Below are positions 14,206 to 27,100 of a DNA stretch of 64,000 nucleotides, piece after piece (positions within the stretch are counted from its first letter, which is position 1; the number at the start of each line of letters is the position of its first letter). Location of the stretch: the NCBI GenBank assembly GCA_025642075.2, contig JAODUO010000432.1, positions 274,501 to 338,500 on the forward strand, in the 5' to 3' direction. The notes beneath the pieces were generated by a model, which did not search any database, was not told the DNA's origin, and saw nothing but the letters and a program-made list of their open reading frames with translations. Source of the DNA: Ridgeia piscesae. Its lineage: Eukaryota; Annelida; Polychaeta; Sabellida; Siboglinidae. The translations under genes were made by a program, and so were the position numbers.

Positions 14206-14348
14206 ATGGTAGCATATATATATACTTTTGGAATGTACAAAGCCATCCAACAACTTGCTGCAAAATACCATAGAGAATTAATGTAAACAATTAGTTGGTC
14301 AAGCTATGTAATATCAACAAAACACAAGTGGCATTTCTGGTAACAAGG

Positions 14349-14502
14349 AAGTGATCACTTTGGTAAAGAAGTGATCACTTTGGTAAATAAGTGATCACTT
14401 TGGTAAATAAGTGATCACTTTGGTAAATAAGTGATCACTTTGGTAAAGAAGTAATCACTTTGGTAAAGAAGTGATCACTTTGGTAAAGAAGTGATCACTT
14501 CC
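14349..14502 (+). repeat. Eight-copy 20-bp palindromic tandem array
   Basis: The unit GTGATCACTTTGGTAAATAA starts at 14351, 14371, 14391, 14411, 14431, 14451, 14471 and 14491. Each unit together with its neighbour presents the perfect 12-nt palindrome AAGTGATCACTT. Copy 6 has one substitution (GTAATCACTT). The 20-bp spacing is close to two helical turns. Confidence 0.9.
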
Positions 14503-17500
14503 GTGAGCTCTCTCCTAGCTATGACTGAATGTGTGTGCTTAGACAACAATTCATGTGTGTAGATAACTAGGATATCAACAACAACATCCCTCAGAAGTGG
14601 GAACACGACCCCTTACAGACAGACATAACCCCTCGGATATCACATTTCTGGATGCAACTTCTCGATGACAAACCTCTATGCCTTTTAGAGATAGAGACGG
14701 AATTTCATAATTGGTTAGATCACCATGACATAATCAACACACACAGCAATCATTAAAAAGACAGTCACGTTTTTGTTCATGTTTAATGTTTTACACCTTG
14801 AGGTAGCAGGCTTACATCCATGAGGGAATATGTCCATGAGGTATTATACGTCTGTATATACCATCTTGTTTGTTTTGCAATCACGTTAATATTATATAGT
14901 CTTGTCTCCAGACAGTTGATAGTTAGTCCATGATTTGTGCCCATTATCACCTGACATGTGCATTCATCACTTCCATGAAATAAATTTATTACGACAGAAT
15001 CCAAGCCATAAACTGGCAGTGTGACAACAGCTGCTGTGGCACAGGAGGTGAGTTGGCAGCGACACAGGAATAAAACACAAACAAAATCGCTCACCTTGTG
15101 TCACTGTGGACTACAGCTGCACAGTCCTATCTCGCTCCTAAGTCGCAGGTCAGAGGTCATGGTAGGCACCATAGTGCCACCTGCTGGCACTACAGGAATC
15201 TCTCATTTGCAACCGGTGTGTTTCTCTGAAGGCTGGAAGCAGAACATTATCATTGTTAATGTTAACAGATTCTCCCGTGCATTCATCTGACTGCTCTAAG
15301 ACTGTGTCTGTGGACGGTGGCACAACATTGTAATGAAAATAGACACACCAGAGATTATAAATATTCACAGACACATGTCACATCTTTGTGATTAATTTAT
15401 TGATTTCTTATGGCACCGTACCACAGGCTAAGTGCGAGACTCAACGTGCTGGTGAATCACAAGTGGTATAAACACCCACATTTTGATCCACTTCTAAGAT
15501 CTCTGCCTTATAATTGGCATGTTGTAATTAAGTATTAGTGTCCAGTGTTCTTGGAATAATATATATTACATTTGCTGAATCGTGGACTGTTGTCTTGCCC
15601 ACATATATTAGATCAGACAGGTTTGGCACAACAAGATACCACAAGTTCTTAACACACACGGTTCCGTTAAGGTACAAGAACTGTTCCAACTTGGTATGTC
15701 AACATGGTGTGGACAGTGTAGTTAACATTCCATTATGCAACAATGATTTCAATGCACCAACACTTTAGCTATAAAACAAACTGCACATGACACCGCCCAC
15801 ATCACTGTGTCTGTTTACATTTCCAGAGGATGTGGTTGACTGTCATTTCAAAGGGCCAATGAATCACTGTTGTTCTGGCTATTCATAATCTCAGACTTTA
15901 TCAAACACGAGAAGAAACATATTAGCAACTAGCAAATTAAATTACAGGGGACGCTCTGTTCAAAGTTTTATTTATTTATTAATATAATTGTTTTTAAAGA
16001 GAATACAGACTACAGGTTGAATACAGACTGCATGTTGGCCTCATAATTGTGTTTAGATAGCCCACTACAACCTTCACAATTTAGAACTCAAGGGGCATGT
16101 TCAAACATTTACACAACATCCAGGCAATATTGCCCTGTGCAATGAGTTAACCACAACACGCTTTGATCTTCAACAATTTAAAATTTTCTCATGTTCAACA
16201 CAGCACGTGTTGTGTTACAAAGTACTCTGCTGACTAATATGGGGCAGCAGAGCTGACACACTTTCTTGAAGAGTGTAAAGTCTCAAAATACATTTAAGCA
16301 TTATATGACACCAATTTTATTATTCAGAAAATGAGATTACAGATCTGCTGATGTTGCACTTGGCAAAATGGAATTACAAATGAAATGGCAATACTGAACT
16401 TCTTTTAACCGAAATGCCAACCCAATGATTTTATATCGATTGTATCATTGTATGTTATTGTTAACCAGTTTCATTGGTTGTCACCCATCTTCACAACGAA
16501 TCTGATTAAGCCCGATTATGTGTCGTCATCACATATAAGACTTCACTGCCATGCCATACCTAGGGATAAACACCCAAGATAAACATACTATTCTATCAGT
16601 TATCCATGCATTATCCTAACAGCTTAATTATGGTAATGATAGTAACGTTTGTTTTCACTTCTTGTCAATAAATGTCTTTTGAATTCTCTCCTCCGTCCTC
16701 TTCCCCACCACTCATCACTCATCACCATGTGGCTACATTTGTCAATCCATTCCAGATCCCCCAGGGATTAGAATGAATCGCACATAAGCCTCCTGTCTTC
16801 CCGTCACATTCAGCTCTATTAAGACTTCTTCCCTTCAGGTACCTACTTCATTCTAGCAATGCTACATCACAGCAACATAAAGTAGTGATCATCCCCTCTC
16901 ATTGGCTCTCAGTGACAATCATATGTTTGTGTGTGTGTGTTTGCATGTGCGTATGTGTCCATGAATTAACAACGGATGTATACACATCACATAGTCAACC
17001 AGACCATATAACATTAATCGATCTGCATTAACCCAGAATCTGCAGCACTTAAGACGAACAGACTATTAGACTAAACTCAATAACCGATAACTATACACAG
17101 CACCAACGGGAATTTAACATAACCACCGTTTACGGCACCAACGACACGGTTACCATGGTAACAATATTTCTATGGTCTCTTGTGGGTAAGGCGCATCTGC
17201 GTTGATAAACTGTTTGATGGAGTGGCTCGCTAGTTACAGCCTTACAGGAAGCATGAAAAACAGGGGAGCTGTGCGCTAGTTGCTCTGATTCCTCTGTGAT
17301 GTCATTCCCACAGCAAGCACTTCTCAGAAGGTTGTCATGTGTGGGGAATATTGCCAAGTCAACTCCAAGAGACAGGTGCAACATGTAAATACTTAATGAG
17401 TGATGGAGACTGTTACAATGGTGATGCTCCCAAGATAAAAAAATCTTATAACATCACGGCTGATCTCAAAAGACATTAACGGTGGCACACATTTAAATCA

Positions 17501-17728
17501 CATTAAAAACAGCCTATTACATATCAATGCCTTGAAGGGTACTGGTACTTGTCTCAATTTTAATGAAAACGGAATAAGAGTTATATGGTCAAAGCTTATG
17601 CTGGCATAATTCCATGTAAATGGAAGCATATTTTAGCAAACCACAAACTGCTGTCTAATCATTTATTATTTATTTGTCTATATTTTCCTCTTTCTGTTGC
17701 AACAATTATTTAAAAAAATGCAAATGCA
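14503..17728. other. No gene recognised
   Basis: Contains the second copy of the dispersed repeat at 15958-16085 and a CTCF-like 12-mer at 15176-15187. No coding similarity was found in any frame. Confidence 0.45.
15958..16085. repeat. Dispersed repeat, copy 2
   Basis: Same family as 590-730, in the same order: TTTATTTATTAATATAATTG, a GCATGTTGGCC block, and AACCTTCACAATTTAGAA. Divergent and non-coding. Confidence 0.5.
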
Positions 17729-18145
17729 CTGGTAACTGGTAGACTAAACTACTGCAATTCCATTTTTCAAAATATTGACTTTAACGATATTACAAAATTA
17801 GATGATGTTCAAAACTGCTTAGTACGGTTTATGACTAGGTATCCATGTTTTACTCACTCTATACCGTATCATCTTTAAAATGTGTACTAAATTATTTAAC
17901 AAACACTTTCCTGTAAGCAGCCATTGTACATCATTCTTTGCCTACTCCTGTCAGAAAATCTGTCCAGCTTCAATCATCTAGTTCTGATTTAGTCTTTGTC
18001 CCTAAAATCAATACCAGTATTGGGACTAGGACTTCTTCGGCAGCTGCACCTACTCTTGGGAAAATGTTTCCTTCTTATGTTAGATCAGTTTAATACATAC
18101 TAAATTCTGCTGTCATTTAAAAAGCATACCTGTACAACCTTGCCT
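17729..18145 (+). pseudogene. LINE reverse transcriptase C-terminal relic
   Basis: Plus-strand translation gives TGRLNYCNSIFQNI, then VQNCLVRFMTRYPCFTHSIP, then SSSSDLVFVPKI and SSAAAPTLGKMFPS. These match the order of C-terminal landmarks in L2/CR1-type LINE reverse transcriptases (xRLDYCNS, LQNxxxRLxTR, RSSSSxLL.VP, FSxAAPxLWNSLP). Several stops interrupt it, so it is dead. It lies in the presumed APC 5' intron. Confidence 0.7.
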
Positions 18146-19830
18146 ATCCATCTAAGCTCCCTGGCGGCTCAATTAACTGGAATTGTTTGTTGACTCTGAG
18201 ACCAGTTAACCCTTTTGTATTAATGTGCCTCCAAGCTTAATTTCTAAGGATTTAGGTGCAATAGAAGTTATCTAATCATTATTATTATCTACACCTACCG
18301 AAAGGTACGTAGTTTTGTAAAAAAAACGAAACACTGAGATTTCAAATATTGTTTGCATTTTATATTGACATGTTGTCATTGTGAACCACCAGCTTTGGAA
18401 TGGCCCTACCTACCTTATGAAGTTCACTATAATGTTCACAATTTAGGTGAACTTGAGGACCCTGCAAATCTTCAACTCTTCTGTTCAGTCAGTGTAGAAC
18501 ACAATGTTCCATGGCCAGTTTTAGTCCAAGCCAGAACGTTAACTTTATGCAGTACCACAAACAACTAATCAGACAAGAAGCTCACAAGCTTGTTGTCTAA
18601 TCAGAGGACTGCCACATATGCCAGAGAGTATCCAAACTGTTACAGTCCAGTGCTGTTGCCTGTCCACACTGACCACTTCTGAAGGCTACCAGGCAGCTAG
18701 TACCGTGGTCAGGACAGGTGTGCTTTGATTTCAAACTTCCCGGGGAAGTTGCTAAAGAACTGAGCACCACTTGCAGCGCTGTAAGGACACCGCTGGTGTG
18801 TGACAGATGTTCAGTGAATGCGCTCACTCAACCATGACGGGGCAGATGGCATTGCAAAACTTGAAGGTATTTCAAAATGCCCAGGCTCAGTTTGATTTAG
18901 TACACAGCGTCTGACCTGATTTTGACAGCTGCAATGTGTTTGTCTTCCCAACCTCTTTATTTTAGTTTATGTTTAAATATATAATATGCATGATTCAGAC
19001 AATAATTTATATGTCACTATTTAATTAACTGGATGCACAATCCTGTATGCTTTGACTTACTCTTAGCCTTTTTGTATGATATAATAATGTTTATTGTCCA
19101 AGTGTTTCCTTATCAGACACAAATGTGCACAGATTAAGCAAAGAGAACATACATACATAAACACATCACAGAGATCACCAGTATCACAAAAACATTACTG
19201 TAAGTATTCAAACCTACATTAAGAAATCTCTGCAACTTTTTGTTCTTGTTTAATATTACTGTTCACAATCTATTGCCTGATGTTAGTGGGTCAGGCAGTT
19301 AAAAGGGTGAAACATATCTTTTAGACACCCCGTCCTGTTTGTAGCATGATCTTTTAATAGTATGTTTGTAATTATGTACCAGAAAAAATGTGTCGGTAGT
19401 ATACACCATACCATACAAAATATAAGGTGTATGTCATATATACCATACACTGTAACTCTAGGTTTGATTTATTCACATAGGACAACATGTATTATATACC
19501 ATACAGCAAACATGCAGTTGTAAAGCCAATTACACATTAGAATCAGGAATGTACAATATTTCTCCAATTGTAAAGCCAGGTACTTGTGTAGAGTTTGGAC
19601 CCACCTAAATGCTGCTGTTACACCTGTATCGTTGCCAACATTCGATACATTTTGTTTAATTCAATCATTCAACATCAATTCATCCCACGACCCACGCATA
19701 TTTGTTTTATAAACACCATGTCTTAGCAGATGTTTGAGGTCAAAAAGACGATACAATCAGCATAAACAAACTCTGTTTATGGCTCATTCCAGGTGCACAA
19801 TGTAGTAGTAATACATGGCCGCTGCAGTTG
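18146..19830. other. No gene recognised
   Basis: AT-rich sequence with scattered short frames and no recognisable similarity. Around 19400-19500 there are several TATACCATAC repeats. Confidence 0.45.
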
Positions 19831-20035
19831 CAGCTGGCACAAATCAGAGCGTTATCTGGGTATGAAAATGCAATATTTGGTAAAACAAATATACCTGGGA
19901 ATGCTGAATGATTAGGAGTTGGGATAGGGTTAGTGTGAAGTACCAAATCTATGTAAGCAAAGATGCAGTTATAATATTGTAGAGGTACTGTCATAATGGC
20001 AGAATTTACGTGGGTCCAAATTCTACACAAATGCC
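19831..20035 (+). repeat. Dispersed repeat D2, copy 1
   Basis: Matches the reverse complement of 52204-52385. Shared blocks, in order, are GGCACAAATC, AAAATGCAATATTTG, AAATATACCTGGGAATGC, ACAGTTATA or GCAGTTATA, and TGGGTCC followed by AATTCT. Non-coding; the termini are not clear. Confidence 0.65.
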
Positions 20036-20526
20036 TAAAGCCAATTACACCATAGAATCAAGTAATTCAAGTCCATTACTCCTCCATGAATCACCCTCCC
20101 CCTCCCGCCGTATATAATAACCAATATTACGACGTATCCTATTCAGATTCATGTTTTTGTTTGACAAAATAGAGGTCAGACAGTCCAAAATTAATCATTT
20201 TAAATATATTTTCTTTCTCTATTTTGTTTTAAACATACCTATTGTAAGTATATCTAACCACAAGCAATAGTCTATATAACTGTTGGTAGTAGCTTGGTCA
20301 ATATAAGCGACATAGCGATGCCAGATTATGTGATTTTCCATTATTTTGAACGAGTTGCCGCCACTGGCACTGGTCAGTCGGTGCGCAGACCAGGCCAGTA
20401 CCGCTGACCAGCCAAGTCTGCACTTCAAATAAGAGCGGGAAACACCGCACCTTATATACACTAAGGACAATAAACAAAGTATTTCATTGTCACTAGCAAT
20501 CATGCATCCAATAAAATATAACTTAC

Positions 20527-20888
20527 CGTCATAATGCACTGTTTGTGTCTCCGCAAAATCCCAATTTGGAGGAACCCTTTCCGTTCCAAAACAAAAGGCC
20601 CGGACTTAAAAATAACCCAATCGCTCATTGGATGAAATACTTATGCTATTGGCAAACATAAAAATATTGTTTGTAAACGTATAAAATCGTATGCTATGAA
20701 ATATGCATTTTACAATAATACTACTTACCACTGCTGCTCGTTTGTTCATATTATTTATCTATGAATTACTAGTTAACGAGTGCAACTTTTTATGCTTTCA
20801 TCACGGACGAGCTAGCAGACGATCGTGTCTCGTTCTAACGTTTCTGTCAACGATATTTTTATGACAGTTTGGACTATTGCCAGTCGCC
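20527..20888. promoter_or_regulatory. Candidate bidirectional promoter / 5' exon region
   Basis: This interval lies just upstream of the ACP6-like start codon on the plus strand. On the minus strand it carries two strong splice donors: GTAAGT starting at 20526, and GTAAGT starting at 20728. Both could end 5' exons of the APC gene, whose first recognised exon has its acceptor at 2959-2960. A shared promoter is inferred from this layout only. No TATA box or initiator stands out. Confidence 0.35.
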
Positions 20889-21182
20889 ATGCAACACATG
20901 GCGCGTCGTATATTATATCTGTCGACAGCAGGTGCATTTTCGTATTACATGGTGCATAATCGAACCAAGAAGTCTACAGTATTTGCAACACCAATTTCAG
21001 ACGCCGACATCAAGACTACACGGTTCCAAAAACCGGACAGCGACACAGAAATTGTGACTTTTTCATTAATAGAAGACACTCATGAAGAACCTTCGAGTAA
21101 TGGTTTAGAACTGCGCAATGTGCAGATATTCTTCAGGCATGGGGCACGCACACCCCTCACAAAACTGCAGGGATTACCAGAG
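20889..21182 (+). CDS. ACP6: ACP6-like exon 1
   Basis: Starts at ATG 20889 (context TCGCCATGC). A second in-frame ATG follows three codons later. Encodes the hydrophobic anchor ILYLSTAGAFSYYMV and the catalytic RHGARTPL. Ends in phase 0 before GTGATA at 21183. Confidence 0.85.
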
Positions 21183-24100
21183 GTGATACTGATAGCGTTC
21201 TCTTCCCGGTAATCTTTCACTTTTAAAAATGGCACAAAGTGACAAACTAAGCCAGGCTGGCAGGCAAAGCCAAACTTCCCCAAAAAGACAAAGAAAGTGC
21301 CATGATTTGGACTATTCACTATGACTAGAATCTAGATTCACCCCACTGACTCTGATCATGACGTCCCAAGGCCAAGGCTAAACCATAATGGCTAATTGGC
21401 TAGCCTATGCATCAACTCTGCAGATGCTGCTAATAATTTAGTCCATTTTGAGAAATATAGCAACCTAACTTGACTATGGGTAGGCGTGGCACAAATAAAT
21501 AAAAAGATCCAACAAAAATAGCGGAGGCATCACTATAGATGAACACTGCCCTCTGTTTAAATATAAAACAAATTTTAATTAGTTATCATGCCTGTGTTAA
21601 TTAATAGTTTCTCATGTAAGCTATTTTATATTCAATGGTTTACCAAATTATTATTATTAATCATTTATTTATTAGTATTTTATATAATTGATGTGCTAAA
21701 TTGATTATTGAAAATGAAATAAATGTAATTTGGATTCATTACAAGCTGCTATAAATATATTTTCCAAATTCTACATTAATTCAATATGCATTTGTTTTTA
21801 TCTCATTACTACTAATATTTTAATGAATAATATATATTCATATTTTATATTTACAGCTGTGTTGGACTTGTCTCAATAAAATATGTAATAGCCATGTAGT
21901 GTAGTGGTTAATACATCTACCTGGCATGCCAGCGCCCTATGTACAATGTCCAGAGAGGACAGGCATGCTATATTTGTTGTAAAATCCTGGCTCTCAACAT
22001 TGTGGACTGTGTATCCCTTGCAACTCAAACGTCATGTTAATGACACACACAGGCTTTATACAGAACAACATTGTTGCCAATCACATATTTTTTGGTGGAT
22101 ACATAATTACAAGCCAGTTGAGATGTATTTTATGACCTGAAATATACTGTAAATACATGTGTCACCCAATTACACCTTTGCATTTGAAGGAGTAACTGAC
22201 AATATCAATGATTTTTGAAGACCTTTTTTGTTCCTTCTGGTTTTTACCCATCCACCACCTATCTAGTGATATTTCTTCCCATCCGCAACAGGTTTTAACT
22301 GTCTAAATGACAGGTGGATGGGTCTCTACATAAAGCTATGCATTGGTCCCATCTCAGTCTGCGACATAAAAGAACTACTGACGGCACCCTCAGTGCCAGC
22401 ATTGAAAGATCGGCTTGATGATAATGTCTGAAAAAGGCTGATTAGTTTTAAATTATACATTATAAGTTCATAACATTGTAACCACAATATAAATAGACTA
22501 CCGAGGGTAGTCAGTTAAGAGAAGGTTGCCAAGTGCAGTGCTGGAAACAACTACAACTATAATAATATAAATTAATTGTATGGTTTAATCTGTTTTCAAT
22601 CTGACACTGGGAGACGACCTGCAAGCTGAGTCCTTAATGACTTAGAGAACAGTGCAAATATCAGTCCCCAGTTTGAAGACAAATAATAAATGTCTGGGAA
22701 TTCCAGTATAACAATCTATTCGACCAATCACATGAACTATGTATAGCTGAACAGTTTTGTGTATTCGAATATTTGCTCCTACATCCCAAACATTGGATGT
22801 AACACGAGCATCATACACAGCTGAAAATTCTTGTGAATTAACATGGTTGAAGTCCAAGAAATTGTAACTCACTGCATTTAATCAGCAATTTCTCATAATA
22901 TATATTAGGATAATTCAAGGCCATTTAAATGTTTAACTAATTACTTTTTGTTACTTTTAAAGTAAAGTTTAAATTTGGTGCTACATAAATATATTTTGCG
23001 TGATTTATATTCTGCAGGTGCATTTTGACAAACGATTGATAATGACCTACGTACCATACTCCCGCGTCAACCATGTGGTAGAGAATATCAACGGAGGACC
23101 ACGGCCAGACTCATCAGGAGAAAAATCATATGCTAAACATCAGTTTTGGGTAAACTGAGTGCTACTTGTGCAGTTATTTGTAGATGTGTGTTGACATATC
23201 CACGTTCTGTAGCATGTGGTCGGTGCCATTCGGTCAATCATCTGCTGATCCATTTCTGTATAGATCTTACAATAAGACTTGTCACTCTCTAGCTTACCTC
23301 CTATTGAATAATATTGTCCCACTTCAAGCATTGGTACCCCTAGTGGTTGGATTGCAAGTGCACCTAATGTTGTATGTGTGCCATGTTAATTTGAAGTTTT
23401 CACATTATAATTATAGGATAGTCAGATGTGTTGTGATGCAGACGTAAGTTAAAAGTGTTCATCAAAACATGATTTTGATTTCATCGCTACCCAGTTGGTG
23501 CCAACAATTTCAAATGCTTAATGATCAATGACTGACAACACTTGATGTTCTGCTTACAAGAAACCTCTTCATAAGCAGTGATTAACTAAAAATGGTTCTG
23601 GAAATCCTACCATGCCAGAGGCCTGGAACGGATCTGATGACATGAGTGATTCTACCAATTGTCACAAAAATCGCTCCCTAGCGGTAAATAGAGAACAATT
23701 TTTCATTCTAATTTAAGTTGAATGATATATATGTTTGTGACGAATATAAGTCTGTTTGACTGACAGGGTGGCTGTACAGCTGGCAAGCTCACAGCATTAG
23801 GACGCGACCAAATGTTCATGCTTGGCAGACAACTACACTCATTGTACATCAAAAAGCAGCAGTTTTTGGACGAGGAGTTCAATCCAAAGCAAATCCAGTA
23901 TGTTGATGACTTTTATTAAGTTTTTAATAGACATTCTTTTATGATATGCAACACTCAGACAGTCCAATCAACAACTTTAATGCAATTAGTCTAGACAATA
24001 GAAGTTTCATTTTTTGCGTTTATTGCCCTGACATGAAGTCAGGGCTATAAAAATTAGTCTATAGACTCATTGTAATGTTCCTCTCCACGGAAATCTTTAG

Positions 24101-27100
24101 TAAAAGGCGAAAGATTTATGCGTGGGCTGAAGAGAAACCAGAGTAAAGAAATAACCTCAAACATGCATATATCAAGCAAGGTTTGCATGCTATAATGTGG
24201 TGTATATAAGGTGAGAAGTTTTCAATAATGGTTGTTATTTCACTCTCCTAAAGCAAGCCCAATATATATGGATATTCTGTACTTAGGTAATTAATGAATG
24301 GTTTTAGTAATACAGTTATTAAAATAATATAAATAAATTCTTTTATAAAGACAGGTAAAGTAATCATTGAATATGTTTAGGTAATACGATGGTTTCGCCA
24401 TCTGGTGGTTTATATAATAGGCTAGCATTTGGTATCGCCACCTGCTGGATAGTTTGTATACTATTGTAATTTATTGTCACATTCTTGAATAGTTCAGTTG
24501 ACAACAATGTTACAATCATTTCCCTTAAGACCAAAAAACTTCGAGTGATGTATATTAGGGTTTGTAAAGGTTTGAACTTCCTCTCTAGTTAACCTTGGTG
24601 CTTTTGGATGGAATAACTATGCAGATTGATTGTCATTGTGAGCATAGGAGTGTAGTTATAATATCTTGCTTATGAAATCTAATCATAGTTGGCTAATGCA
24701 CATCCTTGCAATCTATAGTACTAGATGCCTGGACTTTAGAAATGGATAATGATAACATTATTTCACACATATAAAAAATAACAGTAACTACACAGACGAG
24801 GGCTACATACCACAGTTTATACCTCTATACACTGCTTATACATACACAACCTGTCATATCAAAATCCAGCTCATTTCTGTTTGTTAATGACAACACTATA
24901 TTTGGAGCCACAAATAAAGATGACCAGGATATGTTACAACATGACTTAACTATCCTAGAAAAGTGTAATGACAAGTAGATGTCAACATTTCACCCAGATA
25001 AATGTAAGCATGGGAATTTGGAAAAATAACTTAGGTGAAAATAAAGATTTCAGGACAAGCAGCAATGTTAACATTTGTTTGAGATTTGAGGTAATTTATG
25101 ATTTTATTATTAAAACTTACATTATTGAAGAATATTTGTTTGTGATTTTAGTAACAAAAAAAGTCGGCATATTTAATATAATTAAGTCTTGTAATTACAC
25201 CTTCTTTTATCCAGTAGGTTTAGCTTTTCAGCACTTTTCCTAATGCTGTTTTGTCATATCATTTACTCGTAATTTCATAATACTTTTTTATATTAGCCAT
25301 ACTTGTAATAATTCAGTGTTATACGATATTTCAGGATCCAGTCAACAAACTATAACCGATGTATTCAATCAATGGAATGTGTCATTGCTGGAATGTTTGG
25401 CCAACATAGTTTCGACGATAAAGGTATGAACCATACAGCAGTGCATAAGAACAGGCATATCAAAGTGCAAGGACTTGTCACATGTGTCTGTGCTGTTTTT
25501 CTTTATAATATGTGTTCTCTTATATTTTCCATATGATAACCTACAAAGGAAGGCCACTGTAATCCCAACAATACACTCCATATTCTATCACTCTTGTGTA
25601 CATAATAAATGTCCCACTATATTTATGTATTTAATGAAAACTTTATTTGGCACCATAATGTGACTATATGTTTATTAGATTTAGAGGTTTTCACTGGCAG
25701 AGTGGTCATTCTCTCTCATGCTAATCCACCAAGTGAATCATCAGTCACTGAGCATCATGTTTAAATCTCAGTAATGGCTAAGTTGGCATTATTCATAATG
25801 ACAGACTTGCAACAATTGTAAATTTTATCCCAAAGTGTTAGACCACAGTTTTGTTATCGTGAAGTTTAACTTGCCCCAAACATTCCAGACTTGAAGTTAC
25901 AAATATTGTAACAATGCTTTGAAACATACAGGTGATGTACATTTTTAGATCATTCTGTTAATTAAAGACCATGTTAACATTATTATTATTGAAGACCACC
26001 AATACAGTTGGCATAAAAATAAAGTGAAATTGTTCTTCCAGTTTCCTGCCTAGCATCAATTTGCTGAGGATACAGATGGTTGTTGGTAAGCAAACAGGAA
26101 CTATGCTTATTGTTATGATGGCCTAGCAGTGGGGCATATATCTAATGTGTGTGTTATTATAGATCCACTGGTCATCCCAGTCCACCATGAATCAGAAGAA
26201 ACTCTATACCCAAACTTCAGCTGCCCAATCTTGAAGTCAATAGAACAGGAAGGTCAGCAGTATCTTGCCAGTTTAGAAAGCTTCCGGAACGTTGTACACA
26301 AAATCTCACATAGACTCGGTATGTCAGACATATTTACATATTTATACCAGTTGAGCTGTTTACATAACATTAATCTTTCTGCACAAATTTGCCATTGCTA
26401 CTTGTTTGCCAACTAAGATAAATAGCAGTAACACTTCTTTAGCAACAACATTATATATTGCTAGCTTCAATAACCACACTATGGTAAACAGCACTTATTC
26501 TATTGTAGTTTCCAGTAAATATAGATTTGACTGACTGATTCTCTGACACAATATGTCGCCAAAAAGCTATACAGTGCTGTACCAAGAAAACTGCAGTATA
26601 AATTTGCAACATTGCAACTTGTACATGTTTATATGCATGGTAAAATATATAGTACTATCTACCAGTGTAACCATACTTAGCTTCAAGACATCTTCATCCA
26701 TGTACTGACAACTCTAACATCGTACATATAATTTATGTTTAAAACATATGCCAGTTCATAGAAACACTTTTGACTTGAGGTGTCTCTGAGGTCAGACAAT
26801 TCAGGCAGGACAATAGCTTTCTTCTTACCCTTATTGTTGTCTTGCTAGGTATTCAGCTAGATCCAAAACAAGTGGACATGATTATGTGGCGTGACAACCT
26901 TATGGTCAGAAAGGTGAGTGTGGAATAAGGAATGGTGAAAGTGTCCCATTGGTAGGTGTAAATGTGTGTGCTAGATATTCATCTGGCATGGCATGGTGAT
27001 GTTGAAGTGTTCATGTGCATTCATGACCTCTACAAAAAGGTGCAGTGTTCTTACACTTCTTTCCCAAATATTGCTAACGTAAATGTAACCTGGTGCTCGA

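Noticed and set aside
14349..14502. CRISPR array
   Set aside because: Units are contiguous 20-mers with no unique spacers, and the context is eukaryotic.
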